From the NCBI GenBank assembly GCA_903911305.1, contig CAIWDB010000139.1, positions 1 to 45,461 of the forward strand: a stretch of DNA of 45,461 bases, read 5' to 3'. The DNA is from an uncultured Methylococcaceae bacterium (GTDB lineage: Bacteria; Pseudomonadota; Gammaproteobacteria; Methylococcales; Methylococcaceae). Every line of letters starts with the position of its first letter. Position 1 is the first letter of the stretch. A model generated the notes under the pieces. The model was not told the DNA's origin. It did no database searches and saw only the letters and a list, made by a program, of their open reading frames with translations. Below, piece after piece: positions 33,880-42,009 of this stretch. Both the position numbers and the translations under genes were made by a program.

Positions 33880-34116
33880 TCAGGCGGCTATTTTCCTCAC
33901 CGTCAAAGCATAAGGGTCGAAACCTTCAAGCCCAATCTCTGACAATGGCACCCCAATAATTTCGGCTTGCGTTTTAACCGCGTCCAAGATGTCGCAATAT
34001 GCGAACAGATAAGCCCTGCTTTCTGCATCTGACTTGCCACTTTCCGTTATCGCAGCATCCTTCGCCGTTTGGATTAGGGTTTCCAGCAACACTTGGTAAT
34101 CATTTGGTTTTGCCAT
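33880..34116 (-). CDS. Hypothetical protein, 78 residues
   Basis: Unknown small soluble protein, mostly helical (YQVLLETLIQTAKDAAIT, then SRAYLFAYCDILDAVKTQAE) with a C-terminal ALTVRKIAA. The start at 34116 is fixed by a strong GAGGAGAGAAA ribosome binding site directly upstream; the ORF-track start at 34131 lies inside that site. It overlaps the preceding small gene by 17 bases, so the two are co-translated. The size and pairing would suit a toxin-antitoxin or immunity pair, but no motif proves it. Confidence 0.65.
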   Translation of the reverse strand: MAKPNDYQVLLETLIQTAKDAAITESGKSDAESRAYLFAYCDILDAVKTQAEIIGVPLSEIGLEGFDPYALTVRKIAA

Positions 34117-34396
34117 TTTCTCTCTCCTCAATTATCCCTTCAATGATGGATTTGTAAGCACTGTTTCGGGCAATGTCCCTAGGCCACTTCTTTTCGGTGT
34201 AACGTTTCACATAATGTAAGTCATCTGTGTTCTTTAGTTTTAAGGATGGGTTTTTGATCCACTTCTCATGTTCTGCTATGACTTCCTCAAACGATTTGGC
34301 AGCACGTCTCAAACCGGGTAGGTAGACATCTTTATATTGTTCATAAAACTTGGAGTATGCCCCGCCGTCTTTAGCCGTTTCATAAATTGTGTTCAC
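34100..34396 (-). CDS. Hypothetical protein, 98 residues, coupled to the DOMON-like gene
   Basis: Unknown soluble, lysine- and glutamate-rich helical protein (YSKFYEQYKDVYLPGLRRAA, RYTEKKWPRDIARNSAYKSI). I choose GTG 34396 because it makes a classical 4-base GTGA overlap with the stop of the upstream gene; the ORF-track ATG at 34423 would add 9 residues and overlap by 31 bases. Neither has a clear ribosome binding site. It overlaps the next small gene by 17 bases, so the two appear to form a unit attached to the DOMON-like gene. Confidence 0.6.
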   Translation of the reverse strand: MNTIYETAKDGGAYSKFYEQYKDVYLPGLRRAAKSFEEVIAEHEKWIKNPSLKLKNTDDLHYVKRYTEKKWPRDIARNSAYKSIIEGIIEERENGKTK

Positions 34397-35001
34397 AACC
34401 GAAAGTATAGTTGCTTTACCCATTCAAAGGTAAAACTGTTGGGGTGATGAAAATCCGGCTTGCCTTGCGGGTGAGTCAAAGCCCAATAAGCGATGTCGCC
34501 GGATTTCTGTTGGACGACCGCCGACAATCCCAACTGCCAAATACCTTCATTCGGCAAGCCCAGGCCGTCCAAGTTGACAACGGATTCCAATTCGAGCCAG
34601 CCGGCATCGTGACATACGGCAATTTTAACAGGTTCGCCTAGTTCCGCCATTGCCATGCCTTGCCGGTAGGCAGTAAAAGAGTAAGCCGCCCACGCCGTAG
34701 ACGGGGAAAAGTTGAATTCATAATAGCCCCTGTCAAAGACCGACTCGGTTTTCAAAACCGAGTCGGTCTGTGGCAGCACGGTGATAAATGCCTCGCAACA
34801 GGTGGTTTGCCAAAGCCCGTCGGTTCGGTCCGAGGGTTCGGTCGGCGGAATGTCCAATGCGTCGATGTCGCCCTCAAGCCGGTATTTCAAGGCAAGCTTG
34901 CTGCCTTCCCGCCCAGCTTGCACGGTGACACGATGAAGGGTCGGGCAAGGCGTGGACGGGTGGCAGACTAGGATGGCAATCGGCGCGGAATCAAAGCTCA
35001 T
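34393..35001 (-). CDS. DOMON-like domain protein
   Basis: A 202-residue protein resembling the DOMON-like family: an N-terminal VCHPSTPCPTLHRVTVQAGR, then KYRLEGDIDALDIPP, LWQTTCCEAFI, YYEFNFSPSTAWAAYSFTAYR and a final YWALTHPQGKPDFHHPNSF. The last block contains a His-His pair conserved in the family as I recall it. DOMON domains bind heme or sugars; what this one binds is unknown. The start at 35001 (MSFDSAPI) overlaps the CHAT-MBL stop by 4 bases; the ORF-track extension to 35085 is inside that gene. A 33-base perfect palindrome lies in frame in the coding sequence. Confidence 0.78.
   Translation of the reverse strand: MSFDSAPIAILVCHPSTPCPTLHRVTVQAGREGSKLALKYRLEGDIDALDIPPTEPSDRTDGLWQTTCCEAFITVLPQTDSVLKTESVFDRGYYEFNFSPSTAWAAYSFTAYRQGMAMAELGEPVKIAVCHDAGWLELESVVNLDGLGLPNEGIWQLGLSAVVQQKSGDIAYWALTHPQGKPDFHHPNSFTFEWVKQLYFRL
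34737..34769. repeat. 33-bp near-perfect palindrome inside the DOMON-like gene
   Basis: AGACCGACTCGGTTTT (34737-34752) and AAAACCGAGTCGGTCT (34754-34769) are exact complements around a single C. On the coding strand it translates as TDSVLKTESVF, between two blocks typical of the family (ITVLPQ and YYEFNF). Such a long perfect palindrome inside a coding sequence suggests insertion of a small palindromic element without breaking the frame. Confidence 0.75.
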
Positions 35002-38000
35002 AGCCGAACCAACAAACCCGACTGACCGGCCTCCGGGTAAAACGCTGCATAGCCATATTTCTCCTGCAAGGCTTTTTGTTCCCACACATCATTCAGTTTG
35101 GTACGGAAGTTGAAGTAAAGGGTCGGGCGTTCGCCGCCATAATGGATGATGCGGCCTATTGCCTGGCGGTCCGGGTGGTTGAAATGGTCGCCGTTGGTCG
35201 AAATTAGATAATGACGGCAATCGAGCAGCTTCATCAGGTCGATGTTCAAATTGTTCTGGCTGGCATGGTGGGACACTTTGAACGCATCGACTTTCAGCCG
35301 TTCCACCCCACGCTGCTTGAGCAATTTCTGAATGGAGGCGACCAGCATCGGCGCGTGGGCATCCGCCCCGAGCAGGATGCTTTTGCCTTGGTACTCGGCC
35401 AGTACGGCAATGCTGCTGCCATTGGGTGCGGCGGCATCAGTTTTGAACGGCGCGTCGGCAAGCTTGTCCACGTCGGTGGACGTGGACGGCGTGGTTCCTA
35501 AGAATTGCGTGAAGTCGGTGGCTTTGCCTGCTGTCAGCCCGAGTTTCTCGATTTCTGCCTTCCATTTTTTCGCCAACGTGGCGAGTTTGTCCTGAGTTGG
35601 CGAGAGCAGGGTTAGGCTCATCCCGCCGGGTAACTCGCAAACCGGCAATTCGTCGCTGTCCAGCATGATCGGCCCACCATTACGCCACTGGTTCCAAGGC
35701 AGTTTGTATTGTTGGATCAGCGTCGAAAATATCTCACCTTGTTTGGCACCCAATTTATCCGACGGCAGGTGCTTCCAACCGTTGAACCACACATCGGCAA
35801 ACCGCACGCCTAGGGTTTGATCGTTGAAGAACGGAATCGCGCCGCCGATGTGGTCGGCATCAATGTGGCTCAAGATAAACAGTTCAAAGTCCCGTTGATT
35901 TTCGGGTTGCAGCAAGACCCGCTGTTTCAGCCGTTGATAGGTGCTGTCGGTTCCGCAATCGATCAACACGCGGGAAGTTGACGGGCCTTGGCCGTATTGC
36001 AGCCACAAGCTGTCCCCGTGGCCGGCGGGCAGCATTTCTATGGTTAAAAACGGTTCCCCGGTGCTGGCCTGTTCCAACAATTCAGACGAACGGGCTTGTG
36101 TTTTCTGTGCTGCCGGTTTCGAGGTCGCGGCCAGTTTGCCTTCGGTTGCTGCTGGACTCACTGGTTCAACGGTTTTTGATTGTGCAGGTGCTTGTGCTGC
36201 CGGGGCGACGTATGGGCCAGATTTGCGTCGTGTCAGTTGTTTGACAAGGGCATTGGCGGTTTCGACGAGTCCCCCCGCCCTATTCCAAGGCAATCTATTT
36301 TCACTGCCCCATTCAGCGAGGCCGTCTTCAAATGCTTGTTGCCCCCACCAATCCACATAGCGCCCAAACTGTCTGCGCGTGGATTCGATGGGGAATGGGT
36401 CGCCCGAGGGGAAATGCTTGATCAGTTCATTCACATGCGCTACGGCTTGTTGTGCGATATTGGCGTGGTCATGGGTAGCCAAACGCAGCAGCCAAAGTTC
36501 CGCCAGACTGCCATGTGCCCATGCCCTCTCCATCATGGACGAGTGGTCGAGGTAAGATTCGGCGGATAACTTGGCAATTTCCCACCAACTCTCAAGCAAT
36601 GGTTGCCCCAGCACGGCGGTTAGCGAAAGCGTTTGCACCAGCGCCCAGTGCAATGTGGCGATGTGTTGCAGCGGCTTGTCTTCGATGACGAGAAAACTTT
36701 TGGAGGCTTGTTGGTAATCTATTCGGGCCAGTTCCAAGCTGTCGTAATGTTGCAGCAAGCAGTTGACGTATTCAGTGGAAGCTTGGCCCATCGCCTTGGC
36801 CCACAGATATTTCACGTGGGCAAGCTGTTTGTGGCTGCTTGCCCTAAGCCCCAGGCATTCCGCGCTGAATTTACCATCCATCGGCAGCTTGTCGAATGTC
36901 CGTATGACCATCTGGGCGAGTCGGTGGTGGTTTTCCAAATCCGCAGGTCCCGGCACAGTCCCTGCTTTGGGGGTGGCTTGTTCCATGTATCCAAGGGCCA
37001 CTTTGTTCGCTTGCTTGCCCTGATAGTACCGCACCTCCTCAAGCTGTTCTTCCAAGTTGCCGGGCAAGGCTTCGTAGACCACGAGGCTGGCCCAGTCGTG
37101 AGTGTTGGCGGCAAAGTGCGCATGCAAGTCGCTACGGATACGGTGCAGCAGTATCCATGGGTTCTTCCCTTGCAGTAGACCTTCGTAAAGGGTTCCTACG
37201 ACCGCAACCGAGCCAAGTTTGGACAATGGAAATTGCGATGCCACCACCAGCGGGATGCCTGCCAAGTGCAGCGCATGGGCCAAGCTGGCCCCCGTTTCCA
37301 ATACCGAGCCGACATTGCCGCTATCGCAGGTCGCCAGTGTCACCACGGTAGGCCGGTGTATTTTATCCACGACGATACGGGTGAAGGCACGGGCCAAGCG
37401 CTCGCCGGAAACCACCTCATCCCCGCCGTCGGTTTTACGCAGCACCAATCCATAGGTGTCATCCCCCTCGACCGGGTTGACGCTGCCGTGGGCTAGGATG
37501 TGGATATGGGTGTACGGGATATTGGCGCATTCGGTGGCAACTTCATCAAAACTTGCGTCCTCAAGAATCGTCAGCCAATCGCCGAACTCTTTCCGCCGAC
37601 CCTCCAGCGAGGCGCTTGGAATGTCTTTGCCGGGGGGGAGAAACGGCATGACGGCCTTTAGCAGATGGTCACGGTGTTCTTTGAAAGGAACGTTGTCGGG
37701 GTCCGAGGAAATGAATAAGATGCGCGGACGCACCGGCCAGAGATTGCCATCGGATGGCACATTCCGGCTGCGTCGGGTGACGCACACAGGCACACCTGTT
37801 TGCAAAACCAGCCAATTTTCATCTGCCCCGTTTGGCCCAACCGGCACTTTTGACAGTTCAAACGGCAACAGGGCCAGTTCGGAAGCCGTCAAGGTTAACC
37901 GCAAATGCACGAGGGTTTCGCTTCCTCCACTGCGGAAGCCCAAAGCGCCCGGCAGCGTGGGGATGGCATCCATTATCTTGGCCATATCCATGCCGATGTC

Positions 38001-38234
38001 ACGTAACACCGCCAAGCGTTCCTTTTGGTCGCTTGGGTCGCCGGCTTCAACGTAGCGCATTTTATCCATGCGCCGTAGGAAAGTGCCGTGTTCGTAAGGC
38101 AGGGTGACAATTCCCGCAACGCTGTCGCCACAAATGCCAAGATACTGGGTCAACGGCGAGAGCAATTGATTGTGCGCCGGGCCGGCGCGCAACAATTCGA
38201 CGGTGACGGTGCGAATCTGGATGCTGTTGTTCAT
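34998..38234 (-). CDS. CHAT caspase-like protease fused to a ComEC-type metallo-beta-lactamase domain
   Basis: A 1078-residue two-enzyme fusion. Residues about 100-390 form a CHAT (caspase HetF-associated) domain, with catalytic histidine 249 in HIHILAHGS and cysteine 303 in VVTLATCDSGN. Residues about 395-670 are helical, TPR-like and free of enzyme motifs. A low-complexity linker rich in Ala, Pro, Lys, Gln and Thr covers about 672-725. The C-terminal domain (about 728-1078) is a metallo-beta-lactamase fold of the ComEC/Rec2 type: LSHIDADHIGG (H790, D792, D794, H795), LLGADAH (D958), KVSHHASQNN (H989, H990) and a final NGDHFNHP. The second motif position is Asp rather than His. No signal peptide or membrane helix is seen, so it is cytoplasmic. 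It is first in an operon with the DOMON-like and small unknown genes (4-base overlap). CHAT and MBL are both recurrent effector domains in bacterial defence; the function of this fusion is inferred. Confidence 0.87.
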   Translation of the reverse strand: MNNSIQIRTVTVELLRAGPAHNQLLSPLTQYLGICGDSVAGIVTLPYEHGTFLRRMDKMRYVEAGDPSDQKERLAVLRDIGMDMAKIMDAIPTLPGALGFRSGGSETLVHLRLTLTASELALLPFELSKVPVGPNGADENWLVLQTGVPVCVTRRSRNVPSDGNLWPVRPRILFISSDPDNVPFKEHRDHLLKAVMPFLPPGKDIPSASLEGRRKEFGDWLTILEDASFDEVATECANIPYTHIHILAHGSVNPVEGDDTYGLVLRKTDGGDEVVSGERLARAFTRIVVDKIHRPTVVTLATCDSGNVGSVLETGASLAHALHLAGIPLVVASQFPLSKLGSVAVVGTLYEGLLQGKNPWILLHRIRSDLHAHFAANTHDWASLVVYEALPGNLEEQLEEVRYYQGKQANKVALGYMEQATPKAGTVPGPADLENHHRLAQMVIRTFDKLPMDGKFSAECLGLRASSHKQLAHVKYLWAKAMGQASTEYVNCLLQHYDSLELARIDYQQASKSFLVIEDKPLQHIATLHWALVQTLSLTAVLGQPLLESWWEIAKLSAESYLDHSSMMERAWAHGSLAELWLLRLATHDHANIAQQAVAHVNELIKHFPSGDPFPIESTRRQFGRYVDWWGQQAFEDGLAEWGSENRLPWNRAGGLVETANALVKQLTRRKSGPYVAPAAQAPAQSKTVEPVSPAATEGKLAATSKPAAQKTQARSSELLEQASTGEPFLTIEMLPAGHGDSLWLQYGQGPSTSRVLIDCGTDSTYQRLKQRVLLQPENQRDFELFILSHIDADHIGGAIPFFNDQTLGVRFADVWFNGWKHLPSDKLGAKQGEIFSTLIQQYKLPWNQWRNGGPIMLDSDELPVCELPGGMSLTLLSPTQDKLATLAKKWKAEIEKLGLTAGKATDFTQFLGTTPSTSTDVDKLADAPFKTDAAAPNGSSIAVLAEYQGKSILLGADAHAPMLVASIQKLLKQRGVERLKVDAFKVSHHASQNNLNIDLMKLLDCRHYLISTNGDHFNHPDRQAIGRIIHYGGERPTLYFNFRTKLNDVWEQKALQEKYGYAAFYPEAGQSGLLVRL

Positions 38235-38306
38235 AGGGATACCCTTAAACTGATGATGGATGCAGGGAGGTTCATGGCTTGGGTGTGTTGACGGGTGGCT
38301 TAGTGT

Positions 38307-38417
38307 TCAAGCGGGTGGCCTGCGACAGAAACGCTGGTCGTCAACGCTTAAGTAGTTAGTCGCAACCTGCGCGGGAATGACGACTTGACCATTATCGGAT
38401 ACGGTGACAGTGGACAT
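38307..38417 (-). CDS. AbrB/MazE-like N-terminal vestige, 36 residues
   Basis: This frame is too short for the ORF track. The ATG complement at 38415-38417 opens MSTVTVSDNGQVVIPAQVA, which matches the SpoVT-AbrB swapped-hairpin start (TVTVS--GQVVIP). After about residue 20 it leaves the family (NYLSVDDQRFCRRPPA) and stops, so the second half of the DNA-binding domain and any C-terminal part are missing. A GGAG ribosome binding site lies 9 bases upstream. It is probably the remnant of an antitoxin gene; it ends 72 bases before the CHAT-MBL start on the same strand. Confidence 0.5.
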   Translation of the reverse strand: MSTVTVSDNGQVVIPAQVATNYLSVDDQRFCRRPPA

Positions 38418-38588
38418 GGTTGGCTCCAATTTCTGACCAAGCGATAGGATTCTATCGGAAAAAACGAATAGCTCAAAGCACTTCCCAGAGGGTTGATCCG
38501 TGTCAATATCCCAACCCGTCTGGTTTATTCGGCATTTTGTAACACCATCCCCTAGAAAATAATATAATCCATTGGAATGATTGAATTG

Positions 38589-38611
38589 ACAGGTTTTTCA
38601 GCCTGTTTTTG
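38589..38611 (+). terminator. Small terminator-like hairpin in the nhaD leader
   Basis: ACAGG (38589-38593) and CCTGT (38602-38606) form a 5-bp stem followed by T5, on the plus strand about 50 bases before nhaD. No plus-strand gene ends nearby, and TATAAT at 38563-38568 could be a promoter element upstream. If so, the hairpin would sit in the nhaD 5' leader as an attenuator. The stem is short, so chance is possible. Confidence 0.3.
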
Positions 38612-38659
38612 GGCGGCTGGATTCCTGCGATTTCAAACACACTTGAAGCCTAATACTCT

Positions 38660-40117
38660 ATGTTGAAGACGAATCCCACGATGAACCTTATTTTGTTATG
38701 CCTTTCCCTTTTGTTGCCATCCCTTGCATGCGCCGATGCCGGTGGCACGACAGCCACTGTCAACTTGGACTTGACCCATCATATTATCGGGTATTTATCC
38801 GTTGTCGTCACTGTGGCAGCCTATGTTGCCGCCATGTCGGAGGAAGTGACGGAATTGCGTAAATCCAAGCCGATGGTGCTAGGTTCGGCGTTGGTCTGGT
38901 TTGCGATTTGCATTGTCTACGCTTGGCACGGACAGGCGAAAATGGCGGCGGTGGCTTTTGAAAGCAATCTATTGGCCTATATCGAATTACTACTATTCAT
39001 TCTGGTGTCGATGACTTACCTGAATACTATGGAAGAGCGCGGAATATTTCGTGCCTTGCAGGTTTATTTGCTGAGCCGGGGGTTTAGCTATCGGAAATTA
39101 TTTTGGATTACCGGCGGCCTGGCTTTTATATTATCCACGGTCATCAACGGCCTGACCGTCGGTTTATTGATGGGTTCGATTGCATTGGCGGTCGGCAAGA
39201 AGAAACCTGAGTTTATCGGGTTGTCATGCGTCCAGATTGTAATAGCCACCAACGCCGGCGGCACGTTTAGCCCATTGGGCGGTATCTCAACCTTATTTGT
39301 GTGGCAGCAAAATATCCTGAGTTTCACCCAGTTCTTCGCGTTAGCCATTCCATGCCTGGTTAATTTTCTATTACCCGCCATGATCATGCATTTTTGGGTG
39401 CCCAAGGAAATCCCCGAACCACTCAAAGATAAAGTGGTGCTACGGAGTGGCAGCAAGCGGATTATTTTATTGTTCATTCTGACCCTAGTTATCACGGTCT
39501 GCGGTAATGTGTTATTGGAATTACCCCCGGCGGCGGGCATGATGATGGGTTTGGGCATGTTGCAGTTTTTTAATTATTACCTGACCAAAACCTGTGTTGA
39601 GGAAGAGCAAAGCGACTTTGCCCATGTCTACCGTTTCTATCAACTGGATGTGCCGACCACCAGCAAGAATCGTTCATTTGATGTATTCAAAAATGTCGGC
39701 AATATTGATTGGGATACCCTGCTGTTTTTTTATGGCGCGATGATGATAATCGGCGCACTTGGTTTTATCGGCTATCTGGATGGGATCGCCCATCTTCTGT
39801 TTGGGCAAATCAGCCCCACAGTGGCGAATACCCTGATCGGATTGTCATCGGCCTTCGTTGACAACGGCACCTTGATGTTTGCCGTGTTGCACATGCACCC
39901 TGAGATGTCGCCCGGTCAATGGTTGTTGTTGACTTTGACGCTGGGGGTTGGCGGCAGTTTGTTGGCGATTGGGTCGGCCCCCGGCGTGGGTATGCTAGGC
40001 CATATCAAGGGGCATTATACCTTCGCCGCGCATATGCGTTGGTTGCCGGCCATTCTGTTAGGTTACTTTGCCAGTATCGCCGTGCATTTCTTAGTGAATG
40101 CGAGGTATTTTTTGTAG
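38660..40117 (+). CDS. nhaD: Na+/H+ antiporter NhaD
   Basis: A 485-residue ion-transporter-superfamily protein. It begins with a signal-like hydrophobic segment (LILLCLSLLLPSLACADA) and has about twelve further membrane helices. Family marks include MSEEVTELRKSKPMVLGSALVWF near the N-terminus, ATNAGGTFSPLGGISTLFVWQ in the middle, and LIGLSSAFVDNGTLMFAVLHM and GSLLAIGSAPGVGMLGHIKGHYTF near the end. It exports sodium in exchange for protons at the inner membrane, useful in saline or alkaline conditions. The start could instead be the ATG at 38681 (MNLILL). It is a lone gene with about 240 bases of leader. Confidence 0.93.
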   Translation: MLKTNPTMNLILLCLSLLLPSLACADAGGTTATVNLDLTHHIIGYLSVVVTVAAYVAAMSEEVTELRKSKPMVLGSALVWFAICIVYAWHGQAKMAAVAFESNLLAYIELLLFILVSMTYLNTMEERGIFRALQVYLLSRGFSYRKLFWITGGLAFILSTVINGLTVGLLMGSIALAVGKKKPEFIGLSCVQIVIATNAGGTFSPLGGISTLFVWQQNILSFTQFFALAIPCLVNFLLPAMIMHFWVPKEIPEPLKDKVVLRSGSKRIILLFILTLVITVCGNVLLELPPAAGMMMGLGMLQFFNYYLTKTCVEEEQSDFAHVYRFYQLDVPTTSKNRSFDVFKNVGNIDWDTLLFFYGAMMIIGALGFIGYLDGIAHLLFGQISPTVANTLIGLSSAFVDNGTLMFAVLHMHPEMSPGQWLLLTLTLGVGGSLLAIGSAPGVGMLGHIKGHYTFAAHMRWLPAILLGYFASIAVHFLVNARYFL

Positions 40118-40247
40118 CGAAGTGTCGCGTCTAGAAAAAGCTTAGTTTCGCAAAGTCTCAATAAAACTGGCAAAATAACATGTTTAGCTTTGGCTAGTCG
40201 CATCAGGTGACTAATCCGCTTCCCGCCATCAGGAGATAAAAACAGGC

Positions 40248-41609
40248 ATGTTTGAACAAGCCTTCAAGAATATCGACGACGTTCTCTGGAAAGAGGCCGG
40301 TTGCACAACCGAACTCGACTATACGGAGCAAACCTCATGGTTGCTGTTCCTGAAATATTTGGATGGGTTGGAACAGGACAAGGCTTTGGAAGCCGAGATG
40401 GAGGGCAGGAAGTATTACTTCATTTTGGAGGAACCCTACCGCTGGGAAAGTTGGGCCGCGCCTAAAACCAAAGATGGTCAACTTGACCACAACCAAGCCC
40501 TGACCGGCGATGACTTGCGCGATTTTGTGGACCGCAAGCTGTTTCCTTATCTGCACGGCTTCAAGCAAAGGGCCGGTGGGCCAAATACCATCGAATACAA
40601 GATTGGTCAAATCTTTGGCGAGATCAAAAACAAGATTCACAGCGGCTACAACCTCCGCGTGATCATCGACCACATTGACGAGTTGCGCTTTCGCTCGCAG
40701 ACCGAAAAGCACGAGCTTTCGCACTTGTACGAAGCCAAGATCAAAAACATGGGCGTGGACTTGGTTTTGTCGGCAGTCCCTAACGGCGGCAAAGAACGCA
40801 AGGAAGTGCAGCATAATTTCCCCATACGCACTGGTGAAACCGCCTTTCTTTTCCTTCAGCACTTCCTCAAAATCCTCCGTGCTGGTGGTCGGGGCGGCGT
40901 GGTGCTCAAAAATACCTTTCTATCCAACACCGACAACGCCTCGGTTTCCCTGCGCAAGCTCCTACTGGAAAGCTGTAATCTGCACACCGTCATTGACTGC
41001 CCTGCCTCCACCTATCAAGGTTCAGGTGTGAAAAACGTCGTGCTGTTCTTCGAGAACGGCGCACAAACCCAAACAGTCTGGCATTACCAGCTTGATCCAT
41101 GCCGCAACCTCGGCAAGACCAACCCGCTGAACGATGCCGACCTTGCCGAGTTTGTCGAATTGCAACCGACATTCGCCGACTCGCCCAAATCGTGGAGCGT
41201 GGACATGGCCGACATCGACAAGACGACTTTTGACCTGTCGGTGAAGAACCCCAACGGCGGCGAAGCCGTCACCCACCGCAGTCCGCAAGACATCATGGAC
41301 GAGATTGCCGCGTTGGATGCGGAAAGTGCGGAGGTTTTAGGGAATATCCAAAAACTATTAACCCGGCCCTTAACTACCGTTCGCCCTGAGCGAAGTAAGC
41401 CCCGCTTCGCGTGGCATGGCGTTGCCAAGAAACAGCCATGCTTTTCGCTGTTTGACGAATTTTCGGTGGTCGGTAAGCTTATGATTTTACTGCCACAAAA
41501 AAGCTGTTTCTTGAGAGCTTGTCGAAGGGCGGGTTTCGACAAGCTCAACCCGAACGGAATTCAAGAATTGATGATCGGGTTAATAATATCTGGAGCCGCT
41601 CATGAGTGA
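40248..41609 (+). pseudogene. hsdM: Degenerate HsdM (type I restriction-modification DNA methylase) with catalytic core deleted
   Basis: An open 453-residue frame. Residues 1-168 match the HsdM N-terminal helical domain (MFEQAFKNIDDVLWKEAGCT, ending LYEAKIKNMG). Residues about 170-370 match the C-terminal part (GGKERKEVQ-NFPIRTGETAFLF, KNTFLSNTDNAS, SVKNPNGGEAVTHRSPQDIM). Between them, at about base 40752, the EYYTPR segment, the SAM-binding motif and the start of the catalytic NPPF motif are gone: where family members read VLANPPFGGKE this one reads VLSAVPNGGKE. That is roughly 120 residues lost in frame, so it should not methylate DNA. The last 83 residues (LTRPLTTVRPERSK onward) come from an inserted palindromic element. 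A good AGGAG ribosome binding site precedes the ATG. No hsdS or hsdR remains. Confidence 0.8.
41356..41584. repeat. Composite palindromic element fused to the end of hsdM
   Basis: The outer inverted repeats TATTAACCCG (41356-41365) and CGGGTTAATA (41575-41584) enclose a second pair CCGTTCG/CGAACGG (41377-41383 and 41550-41556) and an inner 12-bp hairpin GAGCTTGTCGAA/TTCGACAAGCTC (41514-41525 and 41534-41545). The inner sequence is the dispersed CGCCCTGAGC-TTGTCGAAGGGC type repeat also seen at 42327 and 45221. It supplies the C-terminal tail of the hsdM frame. Confidence 0.6.
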
Positions 41610-42009
41610 AGATATTCGCTGGAAACAACGCTTCGATAATTATCAGCGTGCCCTTCATCAACTCACGCTTGCCGTTGAATTGTCACGGCAGCGCCCGCTC
41701 TCAGATCTAGAAAAACAAGGCATCATTCAAGGTTTTGAGTTTGTCCATGAACTGGCATGGAATGTCTTGAAGGATTTTCTGGAATACGAAGGGATTCAAG
41801 GCATCGTGGGTTCACGCGGAGCAGTGCGCGAAGCCTTCAAGCGAGGTTTGGTTGAGGATGGGGAAACTTGGATGGATATGATCGAAAAACGCAACCTTTC
41901 TAGCCATACCTACAATCTGGAAATTGCGCTCACCCTCGTTAATGCCATCATCAATGCTTATTACCCGGCTTTTCTTGCGCTGCAAGAAGAAATGGGACGA
42001 AAAAATTGA
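41602..42009 (+). CDS. hepT: HepT-like HEPN toxin (HI0074 / nucleotidyltransferase substrate-binding family)
   Basis: A 135-residue helical protein of the HI0074 family. It carries the HEPN RNase motif RX4HXY as RNLSSHTY: arginine 97, histidine 102 and tyrosine 104. The N-terminal WKQRFDNYQRALHQL and central GFEFVHELAWNVLKDFLEYEG are family hallmarks. In known HepT/MntA pairs the HEPN protein is an RNase toxin that is silenced when MntA adds AMP to the motif tyrosine, which is present here. All key residues appear intact. The start follows the hsdM stop by overlap (ATG 41602, stop 41607-41609), and it overlaps mntA by 4 bases. Possibly tied to an R-M island that has otherwise decayed. Confidence 0.88.
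   Translation: MSEDIRWKQRFDNYQRALHQLTLAVELSRQRPLSDLEKQGIIQGFEFVHELAWNVLKDFLEYEGIQGIVGSRGAVREAFKRGLVEDGETWMDMIEKRNLSSHTYNLEIALTLVNAIINAYYPAFLALQEEMGRKN

Noticed and set aside
38340-38360. cttaagtagttagtcgcaac, similar to part of MITE copy 2
   Set aside because: The match is short and without terminal repeats; it lies in the AbrB-like vestige and looks like coincidence.
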